Source: Chrysomallon squamiferum (taxonomy: Eukaryota; Mollusca; Gastropoda; Neomphalida; Peltospiridae). From it: DNA of 64,000 nucleotides. Below, one piece after another: positions 1-15,000 of the stretch (positions are counted from its first letter, which is position 1; every line of letters begins with the position of its first letter). Where the stretch lies: positions 11,369,669-11,433,668 of the forward strand of contig CM022679.1 of the NCBI GenBank assembly GCA_012295275.1, in the 5' to 3' direction. A program made the position numbers and the translations under genes. The notes beneath the pieces were generated by a model. The model saw only the letters and a list, made by a program, of their open reading frames with translations, had not been told where the DNA came from and did no database searches.

Positions 1-303
1 TTATTTATCAAAGACAAAGATAATGTAGCTAAAACCAGTGAGTATATATGTATGTGTGTGTGTGTGTGTTTTTTGGGTGCATGTGTGTGGGATCCTTTTA
101 TTTTTTTTATAAAATTATGTTTGTCCAGTTTTCCTTTCAGTAGCTCTAAGTTTCCATCAGTAATGGTTGATCTGGCTTAATGACAATGTTGCTGGCCAGA
201 AGCGATCATGGATGAATTTCTTCTTCTGGTGGCATTGCATCATCTGTGTAAGGCATAAACTGTGGTGTGTCAAATGCAGTGATTTCAATTTGGATTATAG
301 TAG
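1..303 (-). other. 3' UTR of the receptor gene
   Basis: Sequence downstream of the receptor stop codon (304-306, minus strand). A minus-strand AATAAA poly(A) signal lies at 97-102, about 200 nt past the stop, and fits a normal 3' end. A (TG)n run lies at about 54-69. In another frame, 206-300 holds a short protein-like reading frame described in the findings. Confidence 0.55.
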
Positions 304-442
304 TCATTCATTTTCAATGTTGTCATATTTTGGATTTAAATACTGACTTTTAAGGACTCCGTGGCAAGGGTGCCATGGAATTTCAAATGAAGAAAATTCA
401 GACTTGTCCCTTGACATTTTCTTTAATTTTTTTTTATCCTGA
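304..442 (-). CDS. Last receptor exon: cytoplasmic tail with NPKY motif
   Basis: Final coding exon. The acceptor follows a pyrimidine-rich stretch, and phase 2 matches the transmembrane exon (V-V-R-K joined to S-Q-D-K-K-K). The tail is about 46 residues: a basic start, then an acidic C-terminus holding Q-Y-L-N-P-K-Y-D-N-I before the stop at 304-306. NPKY fits the NPxY signal known to bind PTB domains and clathrin adaptors, so endocytosis or adaptor recruitment is a reasonable inference. Confidence 0.7.
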
Positions 443-3400
443 CTCCTTAAATTTAAAAAAAAAAAAAACAAAAAAAAAAACACATTTTATTCATATTCTT
501 TTAACATTTTGTTAACAATATAGTTTTTAAAAAAAAATATAATATAGCAGCATTTCTGAGTATCATTAGAAAAGTAACCCCATACTGAAAACACCAATGT
601 GTTCCACAAACATTAAAAAATTCCCTTGGTCACCACCAACATTTTAAATTGTCTCATTACCAGCAACATTATCTTGACAGAAAATGGGCATCAAATTATA
701 AAAAAAAGCGGAAAATTATGTGATGTTAATCAAGACACCATCAATTTTGTACATTCCATGTTTTTTGATAAGAGACCATGTTTCATAAAGTTACCATAAT
801 ATTATCATTAACTTTCACTGAACTTCTGCAAAAAGTTCAGAATGAATACACTAGATTGATAAAAAAAGGATTTATTTCTCACCTTTTCCTCACTACACAT
901 CCAGTGATAATAAGTAAAACAGTAAGTAATGCAACTCCACTACCAATGGCACCTCCAAGAATCTCTCTCATTTGACTGTTACTACTTAGATCTGTATGCA
1001 TAAGAAGTCATAATCATTTTCATTGTTTTATTCTATCCTGGCAATGATTAGTTAAAACTTCTTACATATTTTAATACTGTCTACAAGATGACAGTCAAAA
1101 AACTGTTTTAAAATAATAATTAGTCTTAATTCATCTCAGAACTATGAAACTTATTGTTATTATTATTATTATCATTATAAAAGATATTTTCAAATAAGTG
1201 TTTAAATTTCAAAATCCAGCCATCAGCAGCTCAAAATGCAAATTAGCAAAAAATTACATTTTAATGTTTCTGTTTTGTGCATTTTACAGTAACTTGAGAT
1301 TTCAGAAATTTATAAGCTACAACTACAATCTGCATTTTATTCCCTGAATTGCAATGTTTATTTAATACCTTTCCTAATTTCACACTGGGCTCCATAATAT
1401 GAACTAGAACACAAGCAAGTTGCAGTTTCCTCAATACAAGTTCCTCCATTCTGGCAGTAGTTTGGCTCAGCTATACATTTATCTATATTAATAAAACAGA
1501 TAATTTAATGCAAATACAAAAAAGTATATACAAAACTACTGTAATCATTTCAAAACAAGACTACGTGTAATCCATTCCAAAAATTAGAATATTATAACCT
1601 TAGCTAAGTATTTGTAACCCTATAATAAGTGGAAATGTTTTGGAGAATTATATAAATGTGCAGATTAGCCTATTTTGTTATTGTTATATTTTTTCTCATA
1701 ATCACTGTAATATATCACTAAAACTGCAGTCTATTTTGAAGTTATAGATAAAAATTTAAACAATATGAGTAGTTAAATCAATAGTTTTTGACAGCAATTT
1801 AACTATGCTGTTAAACACAGCAAAACAAATAATCAGCACTACTATTTCTGTTACATGCAGATATTTCAGTAGTTCAACAACTTAGTTATATGTATTCTGG
1901 AAAACATTTTCTTTTTATTAAAAAATAATTTGTACTACTGAAAATTTGAGATTAATTAAAGAAAACAAAGACTGGCTGACAGATGAAACATTTAAAGTAG
2001 CTCCTCAGCAGTTTTATCAGACTTATACAACTAAATTTTTGTAGAATAAGTTTCCCCTCAAATGATTACATTTTGCTTATGAATAATTCAGAGGAAACAT
2101 ATCATCAAGTTTGGAATCAAGCTCTACTAAAGGACAAAACAATCAGACCCAGTATCAAAAAATTCTATTAAGAGAAATTTATTTATATTAATGGAGAATG
2201 TTTATTAACTAAAACACACTTACAAATACAGTATGCTGCATCTCCAGAAGGCACTTTTGATTCAGGACATTTAAGGCAAATAGATTGTCCAGACTTATTT
2301 TGGTACTTCCCTTTTTCACACAGCTCACAATAAGAAGAATTTACAAACTTTGTTCCTGGTGGACATTCAACTTTAATAAAACACAGAATCAGCAATCACT
2401 TTTCTATTTGATATACCAATGTGTGTCTATGTTTTTTAATAAACAATACAGGTATTATCTACATATAGGACAATGATAAAAGTAACATCTAAAGTCTTGC
2501 AACTATTTATTCTATTTTTTATTTGTTGCATATGTATTGCTGAGATCCTTAAGAACTTCTAATCAAAACTTAAATCATAAATAGTGAAGATTTTATAAAA
2601 AAAAAACGTGTACATAATGTATGATGTTATCGTTTTTATTCATTATTTGGATATACAATTTTCTTTTGAAAACATTTTAAAGTTTAGCACTTACCACATT
2701 CATTTTTGTCCAAAATTGATCCAGGTCTACATATTTTTGATGTAGATATATCTGTAATGCCATCATAAGAAATACCATTGCTTTTCTGAAATATTATAAA
2801 TAATAAAAAATATATAATAATAATTGAAATATCTAAGAACATATTTTTTCAAAGTATTTCTGAAAGTTTATTCCATAAATAAGAAAAACAATTTACATAT
2901 AACTGACAATTCACCTACATCTTTTAAGTTTTTTGATCACTGAATTATTAAGACAATATTTCTGAATATCAAATTTTTGTTCTATGTCTTATAATCATGC
3001 TTAAAATCTTGAAAGGCAGCTCAGCAACTTAGCAACAAAAGCAAGTATATTTACTTTATTTCATTTAAAATATTACCAATTCTTTTGTATCCAGTTGTGT
3101 TTCTTTAGCTAAAGCAGTTCTAAAAACTTGTTCAGCAGAATGTTTCAGGCTTCCATTATTTAGAACTTCACTGTGAAAAAACATGAACTTAATAATAAAC
3201 AATAAATTCAACTAAGGAAAACAAACAGTTAGGATGACAAACTTTTAATTTCTTTCTAATTACAAATAAATATAAAAATTAAATTGTTCAGTTTCAAAAT
3301 AATTTGTATTTACTTAGTTTCAAGAGAATATTTTTTAATTTATTCCCTGCTTTGCTTTCTTAGATAAAATTTTAATAAACGTGATTAAGAAACAAAATTA

Positions 3401-6400
3401 TTGCAAGCCTGGTTATTTCTGGCTAAACACAGGAAACATCAAAGTGGTATCACCTTACATGTCAAGAACATATTTTCACAGTAAATTTTAATTATTATTA
3501 ATTTCCTTATCAGCAATAAAAAAAAAAAGGAGAATTATTTTATATGAGCTACCATGCGTTATATGCAATGAGTATAACAGTTAAAAAAAAAAAAAATCTA
3601 TTAAAATGAAAAATTGGGGATTTTATCTCTATTCAGAATTTTTAAAAATAAGTATTATTACAAAATGCAGATTTTTTTTTCTTGAATATTGCATATGAAT
3701 TTTATTATAAAATGGTATTTAGTTTTGTATTTTTAAAGACATTAATAATAATAATTATATTTATAAAGGTAGATATGAGAATGAAGAATTTGTTGCAATT
3801 TCACTGAAATTAAAAATTTTTTTCTCTTAGTACTCTAAAACTGAAACAGCAGTTTGACAGTGCAGGTCAAACATTAACAGTGTTGCAAAATAGTCTGCTC
3901 TGGGTGTTTAAAAAAAAAATTAAAAACTATATAAATAAATAAATTCTAGATGGGTTCAAGAAGAAAACTGTTAAAAAGTGAAAATAATGAAAACTGACTT
4001 ACGGTACATCATCAATAACAAGTGTTGCAGTAACTGGTTTAGTATTAGTTTCTCTGCGGCGTCTTCCACTGTTACAGGCTGTTGGTAATTTAACTTCTAT
4101 TTTAATATTTGTGCACTGTACATTCCATCCACCACAGGTACTGGATACAATTGATTCAATGAAATCTTTCAAAACAGCTATCACTTGTTGTGGATTATCA
4201 CATGTCGCTACTCTGAATTGAAATGACATGTTGATTTTGATGTATCCAACAGGTTTCTGAGGCACTGCAAAATAAAAATTTACCTCTATTATATTGTGTT
4301 GTAAAGACATATCAAAATTCAAATAGCTGAGATACTGTTTAATTGTTTAACTTTTTCTTTTTAAGGAAACTAAAACTTTCATTTTATTATTTAAGTTTAT
4401 CAATCTAATAATAAAAAACATTTATCTGAAGTCAAATGATTTAATGATCTAAAAGGCTGATTACTCTAATTTTTTACTAGTTTACTACAAGGAATGAGAA
4501 ATATAAAGTTTCCAACAGAATTTTCATATTCTAGTGTACTACATTAATTATTATTCTACCATAACATGGCAAAATTTCTTGACTGTGATTGACTAACTAA
4601 TGAATTTAGAGTTTAAAAATCCTTCTGATTTAATGAGGCCAATTTATATGCAAACATATATAAAATGATGCAGATGTCTATCCAATTAGCATCAAGTTTG
4701 GCATTAGCTGTTGTGTTTTAACAACATATACCAGAAAATTTTGTCATTGACCAAATTATTTTGCATTAAAGTGGTTCATGTGAGTTAAAAAAGATCTTTT
4801 TAGTTACTTGTGGCTGTTTAATTTTTATAGAATCATAATTGTGCTCGACTACTCACTTACTCACTCCCCCCAAAAATCTTTGATGTCAGTTTCATAAAAA
4901 TTATCAGCAATTGACTTATCACAAGTGGTAAAGGTGTAAAAGTTTCAGTAAATTTACAAAATGTCATTTCTGTTCTACCTGTTCATTCTTTTTTGCTATG
5001 GTTACTGAAATAGTCTCAGGTTTTAAAAGTTTTAGTCATGATAGAATGGAGATAAATTAACTGAAGAATGGAAGAATGGAAATAATCCTACAATTATTTA
5101 ATTTCTGAGGTAGATGATCAAGGACTGAACACCAATATATTTAGCATTTACAACTGCCATTTAGAAAGAATTCAATCAATGGTCAGCTACGTCAGAAATT
5201 AAATCAGAATAGGTACATCTCTTAATTCCATTCTGTTGAATATTTTGTGTATATTTCAAGGTAAATCAGAAAATATACCTTTTGATTCAACACATTTGTC
5301 AGCTCCTTTTTGTATTGTTGTCCAGCCATCAGGACATATAATGCAACTGAATGATTCACCTTTCTTCCGATATTCCCCAATTTTACAAATTCTACATGTT
5401 TCATTATTTGTCAGTCCTACATATTCTGTTCCTGATGGACAATCAACTGAAAAAAGGAATAATATTCAACTGTTGACTTGCCATAAATATATTTTAAAGA
5501 TCAGTTCTTAAAAAACTAATTTGAGATTATTAGGTAGTTAAAATGGTTTTAAACCAAATCAAAGGATAATACTGCCTATAAAATAGAAAATATTTGTTTT
5601 CACTGAGAAATAAATATTTCTGAATCCTAATAAAAAAAACTGAAAATTATTAAATAAATATAATCTTTATTAATGTTGTGGATATAGTCAGTCTCAAGTT
5701 TCTCTTCTTATTTGAATCATGTCCAAATTCACAGAAATAAAATTGTTATTATCTAGTTGTTTATTCTAAAAGCAGTTTTGTTTAATAATTATTTTATGTA
5801 AAAACGAGTAAAACTGATACAATAAATAGAAGACATTATGATGAAAAATACTCATAAAATAAAATAATTTTAGTACTATGCCACAAATTTTGCATTACTA
5901 TATGACTGAATAAATAATTTATGTTCTGTATTTATGAATTGAATTAATAATTGCATCTTATTAATTAATTGATGAAAAAAATATATATTATTCATTATTA
6001 ACTCCTTGTTTATACTTCAAACTTTTTATTACTAGTATAAAAAAAAAATCCAAAAACATTTTCTCATTAAAAGAATCTTAACAAAAAACACAAACGATTA
6101 AGAAAGAAATTGTTATTAATAAAAACATAAAAAATAAAAAACATATTGATACCCAGTTACTATTTTCATGCTCCTGTTGGATTTATAAGCATAAATTATA
6201 TTAGCCTATGCCTCTTGAAATAAAAGGTACTTACTGACACAACTTTTTACTGATTTGGCTCCTGTAATCATTGTTATGTTATGATCACCAGGACACTGTT
6301 TGCATGATGTCTGAGATGTTTCATTCTGGTAGTAATTAAATGGACATTCACTGCATCCTTTTTCTCCCACTTTTCTAAAGTATCCAGCTTCACAATCAGC

Positions 6401-8044
6401 TATAGAAATACCCAAATTTAATCTAATTACATATGTGTTTGATTATGTCTCAGTCTTTAAATTTAAAAAGAAAAACTCAGTCTTTAAGTTTAAAAGAAAA
6501 ACAGCTACAGTTTCAAAATATTTTACACAGAACTTACTTATATAAAATTCTAATTCACATGAAACACAAGTTATTTACAAGCATGAGCACATACTTTGAC
6601 TTTTTTAAAACTATACCCACACATTCATCTGGGTTAATATATTTATTTACTGATAAATGCTAAATATAAAATAATATTTTATTTTCAGTATTATACTTTA
6701 TAATTTTATTTTTATTCAAAAAAATTTAAACTGATTTAAACTTAGAATATTACAACCCAATAGAATGCAATAAACATATATAAACTTATAAAGAGCTTGA
6801 TTAATGTTCCAATCAATAGATATTGTTTGTATTGTTTTCACTTTTTCAGTTATTATGGACTATTTTACTTTGGTCTGCATCCCCAAGATTTTCTCTCAAA
6901 TACAGCCATAGAATTAACTGTCAGTCAGTAAACAATGCATATAAATGATTTAACTGTCTCAGTAAAATGTATTGAAGTTTATTTTAAAATTAATATAGGT
7001 CTACTAATTCTATAATTTAATCATTTAAGATAATATCATTTTAATTTTTCTCATGATAATATATTTTTCTTAATAAACATAATTTATTATCAGTATGTTT
7101 ATAGTAAGTACTAACTCAAGTTGCAGAAGGATGAGGATGTTGCTCCCTTCTCTGCTGTTGTTTTCTTATCAGGACACGGTTTACATTTTTCTTCTACTCC
7201 ATATTTATCTTTGTATGTTCCCAGTTCACAGGGTAGACAAGTTTTATTAATCTTTATCAAATATTTACCAGGTGGACACATAGCTGTACAAGGAAATAAA
7301 ATGTATTAAAAGGAAATATAAATACAAATAAAAACATAAATGTTGTTGTTTTTGTTTTGTTTTTTATTTTTTTTTATAAATAAATTTATCATTCTCCTCT
7401 TTGTTTAAATCTTCTAAACTCATCAAATTAATCTGACTTGATATACCAAAACTTTTTTGTTTTAGTTTAGAAACAACACTGAAAGATTAAATATCTCAGT
7501 TTATTATTAGCTGAAGGATATCCATTGAAAAGACAGGAAATTCAAATATGGGACACAGTTTGAATCTTTTAAAATTGTGCTCTCTCAGGAACACTTATCT
7601 TTCAAACCACACTACAATCCAAGCTCACCAGGAACAAAACTTTCAAGGTAACAAATATACGTTCAAATATATTATTAAAATATATCACTTTTATATTTTT
7701 TGTTTTATATTTCATGTTAAAAATATACTAGTGTAAAATAAATTGGGATTAATTAATGACTAAATTTCATAACATAAAATGCATTATATTCCTAGATTTG
7801 TTCAAATAAGCAATAAAATTCTTGATGCTGCAACATACATACATACATAGAGATAAAATGTATGTATATGTGTGTATGTATGTATGTGTGTGTGTATATA
7901 TATATATATGTACACACACACATACACACACACAGACATATATTTTTTTGTTAGGGAAGTCATCTGTGCAAAGTATAAAAAACAACAACATATATACTGA
8001 GATATACACACAAACTTAAGAAATAAATATACAAATGCACGCAT

Positions 8045-8090
<46 letters not shown>

Positions 8091-9000
8091 ACTAATACAC
8101 TGAGTTTCATTGACTGATCCTTCATTTTCAGTAGTAAAATATCTCCAGAACAAAGTATGCAGGATGTCATTCCACGCTCAGGCTGGTACTGGCCTTTTGG
8201 ACACAGATAACATGTGTTACTATCTCTGTATGACCCAGCATTACACACAACTGTAAGGAAATGAAATAAACAAGGGAATACTGAAATCAGTTTTGAGGGA
8301 TAAATTAGAATATTAAAGCTATTATTTAATATTTAAGAAAATAATGTTAGGAAGCTTTGAATTAGAAATTTTTGGTGAAATGCATATGTAAAATAATTGT
8401 TCTGCATGTGCAAGTATTTGTTAGTTTATGAAACCGAAAATGTGCAATAATCTGACCTAAAGTGCAGATTGCTGCATCTTAAAAAAAAAACAACTAGTTC
8501 CGAAATAATAAAACTAAAACAATTTAATTATTATCTTTTTTGTTTTTTATTTTAATTCATAAAAAAACTAACATTTTAAGAGTAAAAAACATACAGTTAG
8601 TTCATAACCAATCCAGCATTTAGTAGCCTAATTAGATTTTATTACTAATCCACCAAAACTTAGCAAGCCTGTACTCCAAATTTCATAAATTATGTGTGAT
8701 CCTAACTTATGAAAAATCCCAGGTACTGGATTACTAACAGTATTTACAAACATACCAACTGAACAGTCTGATTCATCTGTAGAAGCTTGACTACTTGTTG
8801 TATAATTTTCATTACACAAAGTGCATTTGTCATTGCCTGACTTGAACTTGTAGCTACCAACATCACATGGGTGACATGATTCAGATAAACCATAAAATCC
8901 TGGAAGACAATACACTGAAAAAAACAAAAAAAAAATTATAAGAACAGAAACAATAATGCATGGATTTATAATCATAATCAGAATTATAAACCTCCTTAAT

Positions 9001-9044
<44 letters not shown>

Positions 9045-12000
9045 CAAACAAATTAACATTCAATTTGTTCAAGTATATGTTAGACTGCTAATAGTGTCAG
9101 AATAATTAAGTTGGTTAAAATGATACAAAACATTTGTATATAAATAAGGTACAGTTTTTTTTTATAAATAATTCTAAAATTTTTACTAGTTTTTTATTTA
9201 GTTCTATTTACAACATATAAGATTCATATTTGGCCAAATTAATTACAGAGTAATATATAAAATAAACAATGCTTACATATACTGCAATTATTTTCTGATT
9301 GTGATCCAATGCTAGCTGTAGTTTTATTTCCAGGACAGATGCTACAAACTGTATTACCTCGAACACTCTTATAAAAACCAATTTTACACAAAGAACATTG
9401 TTGTGATTTGTTCAGATATTCAGCTCCTATGGCACAAAACACTGGAAACAAAAGAGCATAAAAATTAATGATTACTTTTTCAAGTCAGTTTGATAAAATA
9501 ATAATTATAAATAAGACCTATCAGATAAAAAGATATGAAGTTAAAAATTAAAATGATAAAGATAGACAATTGATTTCAAAAGAAGCAAGATGACAGGTTT
9601 AGAAAAACAATTGTTTTAGTGTCCTAAACATTTGTTTTTTAGTTATTGAAAATTAATTTTAAGTTACTCAAAACTATATAGTTTTTTCATACAATGATGA
9701 ATGCAAAAAGTAATTATAGCTGCTAGATATCAAAATAGATGGATTTTGTTTTATAATAAACATTTGTTTCTCTGATATTTACTCTAATTCAACTAGATCT
9801 TAATCAGACCATATTAGTGTGGAAAATAATGTCACAGTTTACTACAGATTTTCATAACATATTAACACTGGCTACTTACCAGAGCCTGTGCAGTCTGTAT
9901 GGTCATCATTGGATGTCTGGTTGTTATTACATTGTTTACATTTTCCATTGCCATTAAAACTTTTGACAAAATCATCTTTACAAGGCACACATCTTCCACT
10001 TGGTCCCTCAAAACCTGGTTTACATGAGACTGAAAAATAATAAAAAAGACTCCTGCAATTTCATTGAAAACATAAATCATAAAACTAGACGTGATCCTAA
10101 TTTACATAATTATTATTATCTATTTTAATGTTTCTACTTCATATAATTATATAAAAATAAATTCATAAGAGCATCAGAAAATTGTCTGGTTCCAAAATTA
10201 GTCATTTTAGTATGCAAAACTGAAAAAAACAGAATTGATTATTTACTATATCACTTTGACTTTTTGTAACTGATGTTTCTACATTATATAATTAAAAATA
10301 TTTGCTTGCAAAATATTCAAAAAACCCTCCTGAAATAAAACTGTCTCATCCCCAAAACATTTACTTTAATGTAAAACCATAAAAACAGAACTATTTAATC
10401 TGTAAAAAACTAAAAACAATGCTATTCTTTCTCTAATTCAATAAACTAGTATATGGATTTCATTATATCCAAACATCAAAATTGATATATCTGTTTTGAC
10501 CTTTATTTTTCCATTGTGTATAATTATTATTATTATTATTATTATTATTATTTTAAATTTCCTTGAGTTTAAATACTGTTACAATAATAATAAAAAAATT
10601 AAATAATATGCAGTTTGGCATATTCAGGTTTACATTAAAATTAGTAGTGATTCCTCTTTACTCCAAACATTTTGACTACTTACATTTGTTATGCTTAAAT
10701 AAGTTCAAAGTTGAATACATTTTTGGGTCATTTTGGGGGCTTTAACTTTACAATTCAGTTCTAAATGCCATTTAGTAGAGCTAAATTCATGATAACCTAT
10801 TTCCCAAATAAAATTGGGGAATATTTATCTATCATTTATAATGTCAGTTTTTCATCATCTAAAGATATGATATTGATAAGTAAAATTAAATTCTAAATAT
10901 GAGAATTATATAGAGTCTTGATACTTTATTAAACTTACTAGTGCACTGATCTTTACTGGAAGCTCCTGTAACTGATGTATTAAGGTTTGTTCCACATGGT
11001 TTGCAGTCATATTGTCTAGGAACATCCTGGTATTCTCCATAAGGACAAGGTACACAAGTGTCATTACTTATTTTTGTTCCAACTGGACAATCTCCTGTAA
11101 AGTACAAAATCAGTAATTTCACAATTTTATTAGTAATGATAAATCCTTATTGAAAAAAATAATGTTATACAAAGACTTTCTCAATGAATTTCAGTGAATG
11201 TGTAGATGAAGTAAGACTTTACCTTCAGCAGCTGTTGCTGAATATCTAAGAAGTATTGCTGAATGTGTCGTTATAGACACTAAACAATTCTATTTTCAAA
11301 CAATGTTGAAGGTGATATTCTTTTCTTCTGTTTGAATCATTTTGATAATCTTAGTTCATAACTGATATTTTTCAACTGTACCCTTTAGATATGTTATGTT
11401 ATTAAAAAGAATGACAGCAAAAATCAACAAAAACAACTTTAAAGCATGTAAAAAATATTATGATAATTTGTTTTCTTATCACCAAAGATATATTTAATAA
11501 TTACTAATTTTGCAATCTTCCTTTGACTTAGCTCCATCAGTTTCTGTAGTATATTCACTTGGACAAGCAGTGCACTTTTCAAAGCGAGTCTCAAAGACTA
11601 TCATTGTGATAAAATCCAGTTAAACACTTTCTACATGTTTTAGGTTTCTCTGGGTTTTCTTCAAAGCCAGACTTACAGACAACTGAAAAATATTGTCATA
11701 ATTAATTGTCAAAATCAGATCTTTGACAAATTCATATAATTATTTTGCAGCAGATTATGTCTTTATAAAAATACTTTGCAGAAAAATCTTTTCATGTGCT
11801 TAATGCAGAAATATTTCATAAATACTTTAATTACTTACACCTGCAGTCATCTGAAGATAGTGATTTTTCAAATTCAGTTGTGTAATTTTCTTCACATTTG
11901 ATACATTTGAATTTCCATTTGTCAGGTTGATACTGACCATAAGGACAAGGAACACATGTTTTTTCAGTTGTATTTATGAAGTGTCCTTTGGTACAGTCGG

Positions 12001-15000
12001 CTAAAAATATAAAAAAGATATGAAGCATATTTTTAAGAATGGATTCTGTGTTTGTGTGTGTATGAATGTGTATGGTCATTGTCTATTTTATATACATATT
12101 AAAAGTAAAAATATAAAGAAGTAAAAATCAAAAAATAGAAAAAAGTAGTTAATTTTCAGATGTACAAGAAAGACATACACAGATATGAACTAAAAAAGAA
12201 ACAACAAACAATACACCCAAAAGAATAATTATTTTATTATACAGCATTCCAAACAATTGCAAAACATCAAATATACATCATTTCTTATTTCAATTTTCAA
12301 TTAAATAAATAAAAATAAAGTCATCAAACAACAAAAAAATGTTCATACGCAAATCACAGTCAGAAACAGATGAAGATTTGCTTTTCAGTGTTGTGTTCCC
12401 TTCAGGACATTTTTGACATGCATCTTGCAGAGTTTGTGTACGATAATATCCTTGTTCACATTCTGTACAGGTACCATTTGCATTTAGTTCTGTTCCAGAA
12501 GGACAGTCATCTGAAATTAATAATTGAATGACTAGATTATTTCTTATACAAGAATTTAAAGAATAAATATAACAACAACAATATATATGAATTTGCTTTA
12601 GATTTGGGTTTTTAAAATATATTTTACTATAAATGTGACACCACAAAACTATTTAATGCATAGGTTTATTGTCACATTGATAAATGTATGCAAAATAATT
12701 ATTAGTCTCTGATAAATAATGTTTTCAGAAAAGATATAATTGTACATTCATTTTTTTATTCCTCTTTTATCACAAAACAATATGTTAATAAGACTTGGTT
12801 CATACCAAAACATTTGTCTTTTGAATCTGTTTTGGGTTCCTTTGTTCTCTTGCCCACTGGACAGGGAAGGCAGTAATTCTTTCCTTCTTCATTTTGATAA
12901 TAATCTCTTGGACAGTCTGTACATTTTTTATTCTCATTCAAGTATTGGCCAACAGGACATTTATCTAAAAATAACCCAGTGAAATGGCATCTACATAACT
13001 TAAAATAACAAACTAAAAATGAATAAAACAATATTTTAAAATATATGGATGAAGAAAAAATGAAAGGCAATGTTGTTTCTTTTTTTTTTTTTTTACATAG
13101 TTCTTAATAAACCAAGATAATATAAGAACAGAGAATTCATCTCTAAAGAAAATGCCCTGTAATTCACATATGAAAATGTCTGTGAACTGTACTTTGTGAT
13201 ATATATATATATGTATATACTGCATAATTTTGCATTGTACATATTGTCTTTATTGTTTGCTTCTGGCAACCAATTATGGCTTGTAACAAAGTATAGTTAT
13301 ATTAAATTCTGAAAATATTTACAACACTCCCAGTTTCACAGTATAAATTTAAACCTATTGTCCTATTTTATATTTCTTTATTTTAAAGATTCTTTAAATT
13401 TAATAAAATCATTCTTAGACCATTAATATAATATTTATTGGAAAATAAATTGACCAACATAAGTAAAAATATTGTTTACTTTTAATTTTGTTTAATTATG
13501 TTCATAATTTGTTTGTTATTAATTTTGTGAGTTTTTATTGTTATTGTTCTATTTCAGGAGGTTTTGGTTGATCTTATTTGTTTGCTTATTTTGTTTTGTT
13601 CTTTTTTGTATTAGTTTGTTTTTATTTAAAAATTCATTTATTTTTGTTACCACACATGCTTTCCTATAATTCTTTTATTTTAATATTAGAGAGTAAAATT
13701 ATATTTATCATCTTACCAACACAGTCAGCTGAATCTCTGCTTCCTTGCCTTAAAGTAGTCTTTCCCTGATCACACATTTGACAGGCAGTATTGTTAGGAG
13801 ATGAACTGTAAGAGCCAACTTCACATAACACACACTGCTTAATACTTGTGTTATAGAAAGAACCTGGTCCACACTGAACTGAAATTACAAAACACAGAAG
13901 AAACATCACACATTATCTTCATACATATAATGGATGAAAGTAATATCTCAACTTTTGTCAACAGATATATATAAAAAATTAAAAGCATTCTTTATATCTA
14001 TTTACTATAAATGTAAGATTAAAATACATACCACAATATTTTCCGACAATCACATAACCGACTGTGTCACATGAAACAAACTCATCAAATACTGATTCAT
14101 TTTTCAAGAGTATAGCAAAAGCAACAGTCTGAAATGAATGATGTGAAATGAAAAATTATTTTAAACTACTCATCCCATATACAAATATGTACAAACAAAC
14201 TGACACATACAGTTATGTATAATAAATGTTTCCATTTGATGTTGGATTTTGCTCATTTATTTTATTTAAATTAAATTTAACATTTATTAACAGACATTCA
14301 TAAACAATTTTCTAACACCTCATGCTGTAAATACTTGGTTGTAGCTGAAAAGGAGATGAGCTTCATGGAAAATTAAAACCTAAAAAATTAAAAATGTGAC
14401 CTAAAATATTTTTCAAGTTATTTTATTTAAATATGAAAAATTAGTTAACATCTATTTCTTCTGATATGTTAACAATTATCTGTTTCTTCTGATATGTTAA
14501 CAGTTTTATTCCTTTGTGTTTTAAAAATGATACAAAACTAACATTTTGCTTTCTTTTTTTTTATGAATGCATTATGTTCAGCCATTTTCAAATAACATTA
14601 TCTTAATATCAAGTTACATTATCTTAACATCCTGCTGTGAAAGAAAAATAAAGATAGAACATTCTTGTTGCTATGAATTGGGCAAAAATAGTCCAAAAAT
14701 TTATTTATCTGTCAAAATAAATTATTTCTTTTACAAAATTTAAAAGACATTATTAACTTCATAGCACACAAAAATATGCTCTACACTAAACCATCATACT
14801 TTAAGGTTTTTTAAAATTATTTTTATTTATTTATTGCAAAACAAAACTACATCATTATTGTACATGCTCCTTGAATTAAAATGATATAAAATGTTAATGA
14901 AATGCTTTAAAGAAACACTTACAACTCACAAAATTGGAAATATCACCTGCAGTCTATGTCTTACTTTTCTATACAGTAGAGCTTCAAGATCCAGTTATAT

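Noticed and set aside
7767-8248. Overlapping open frames on both strands through the (TG)/(TA)/(AC) tract
   Set aside because: They translate microsatellite into Val-Cys or Tyr-Ile-His-Thr repeats; only 8093-8250 is real exon sequence.
11505-11682. Reading the in-frame TGA of GCC2 exon 5 as selenocysteine
   Set aside because: A second TGA follows, and the conserved downstream part lies in another frame, so recoding does not restore the repeat.
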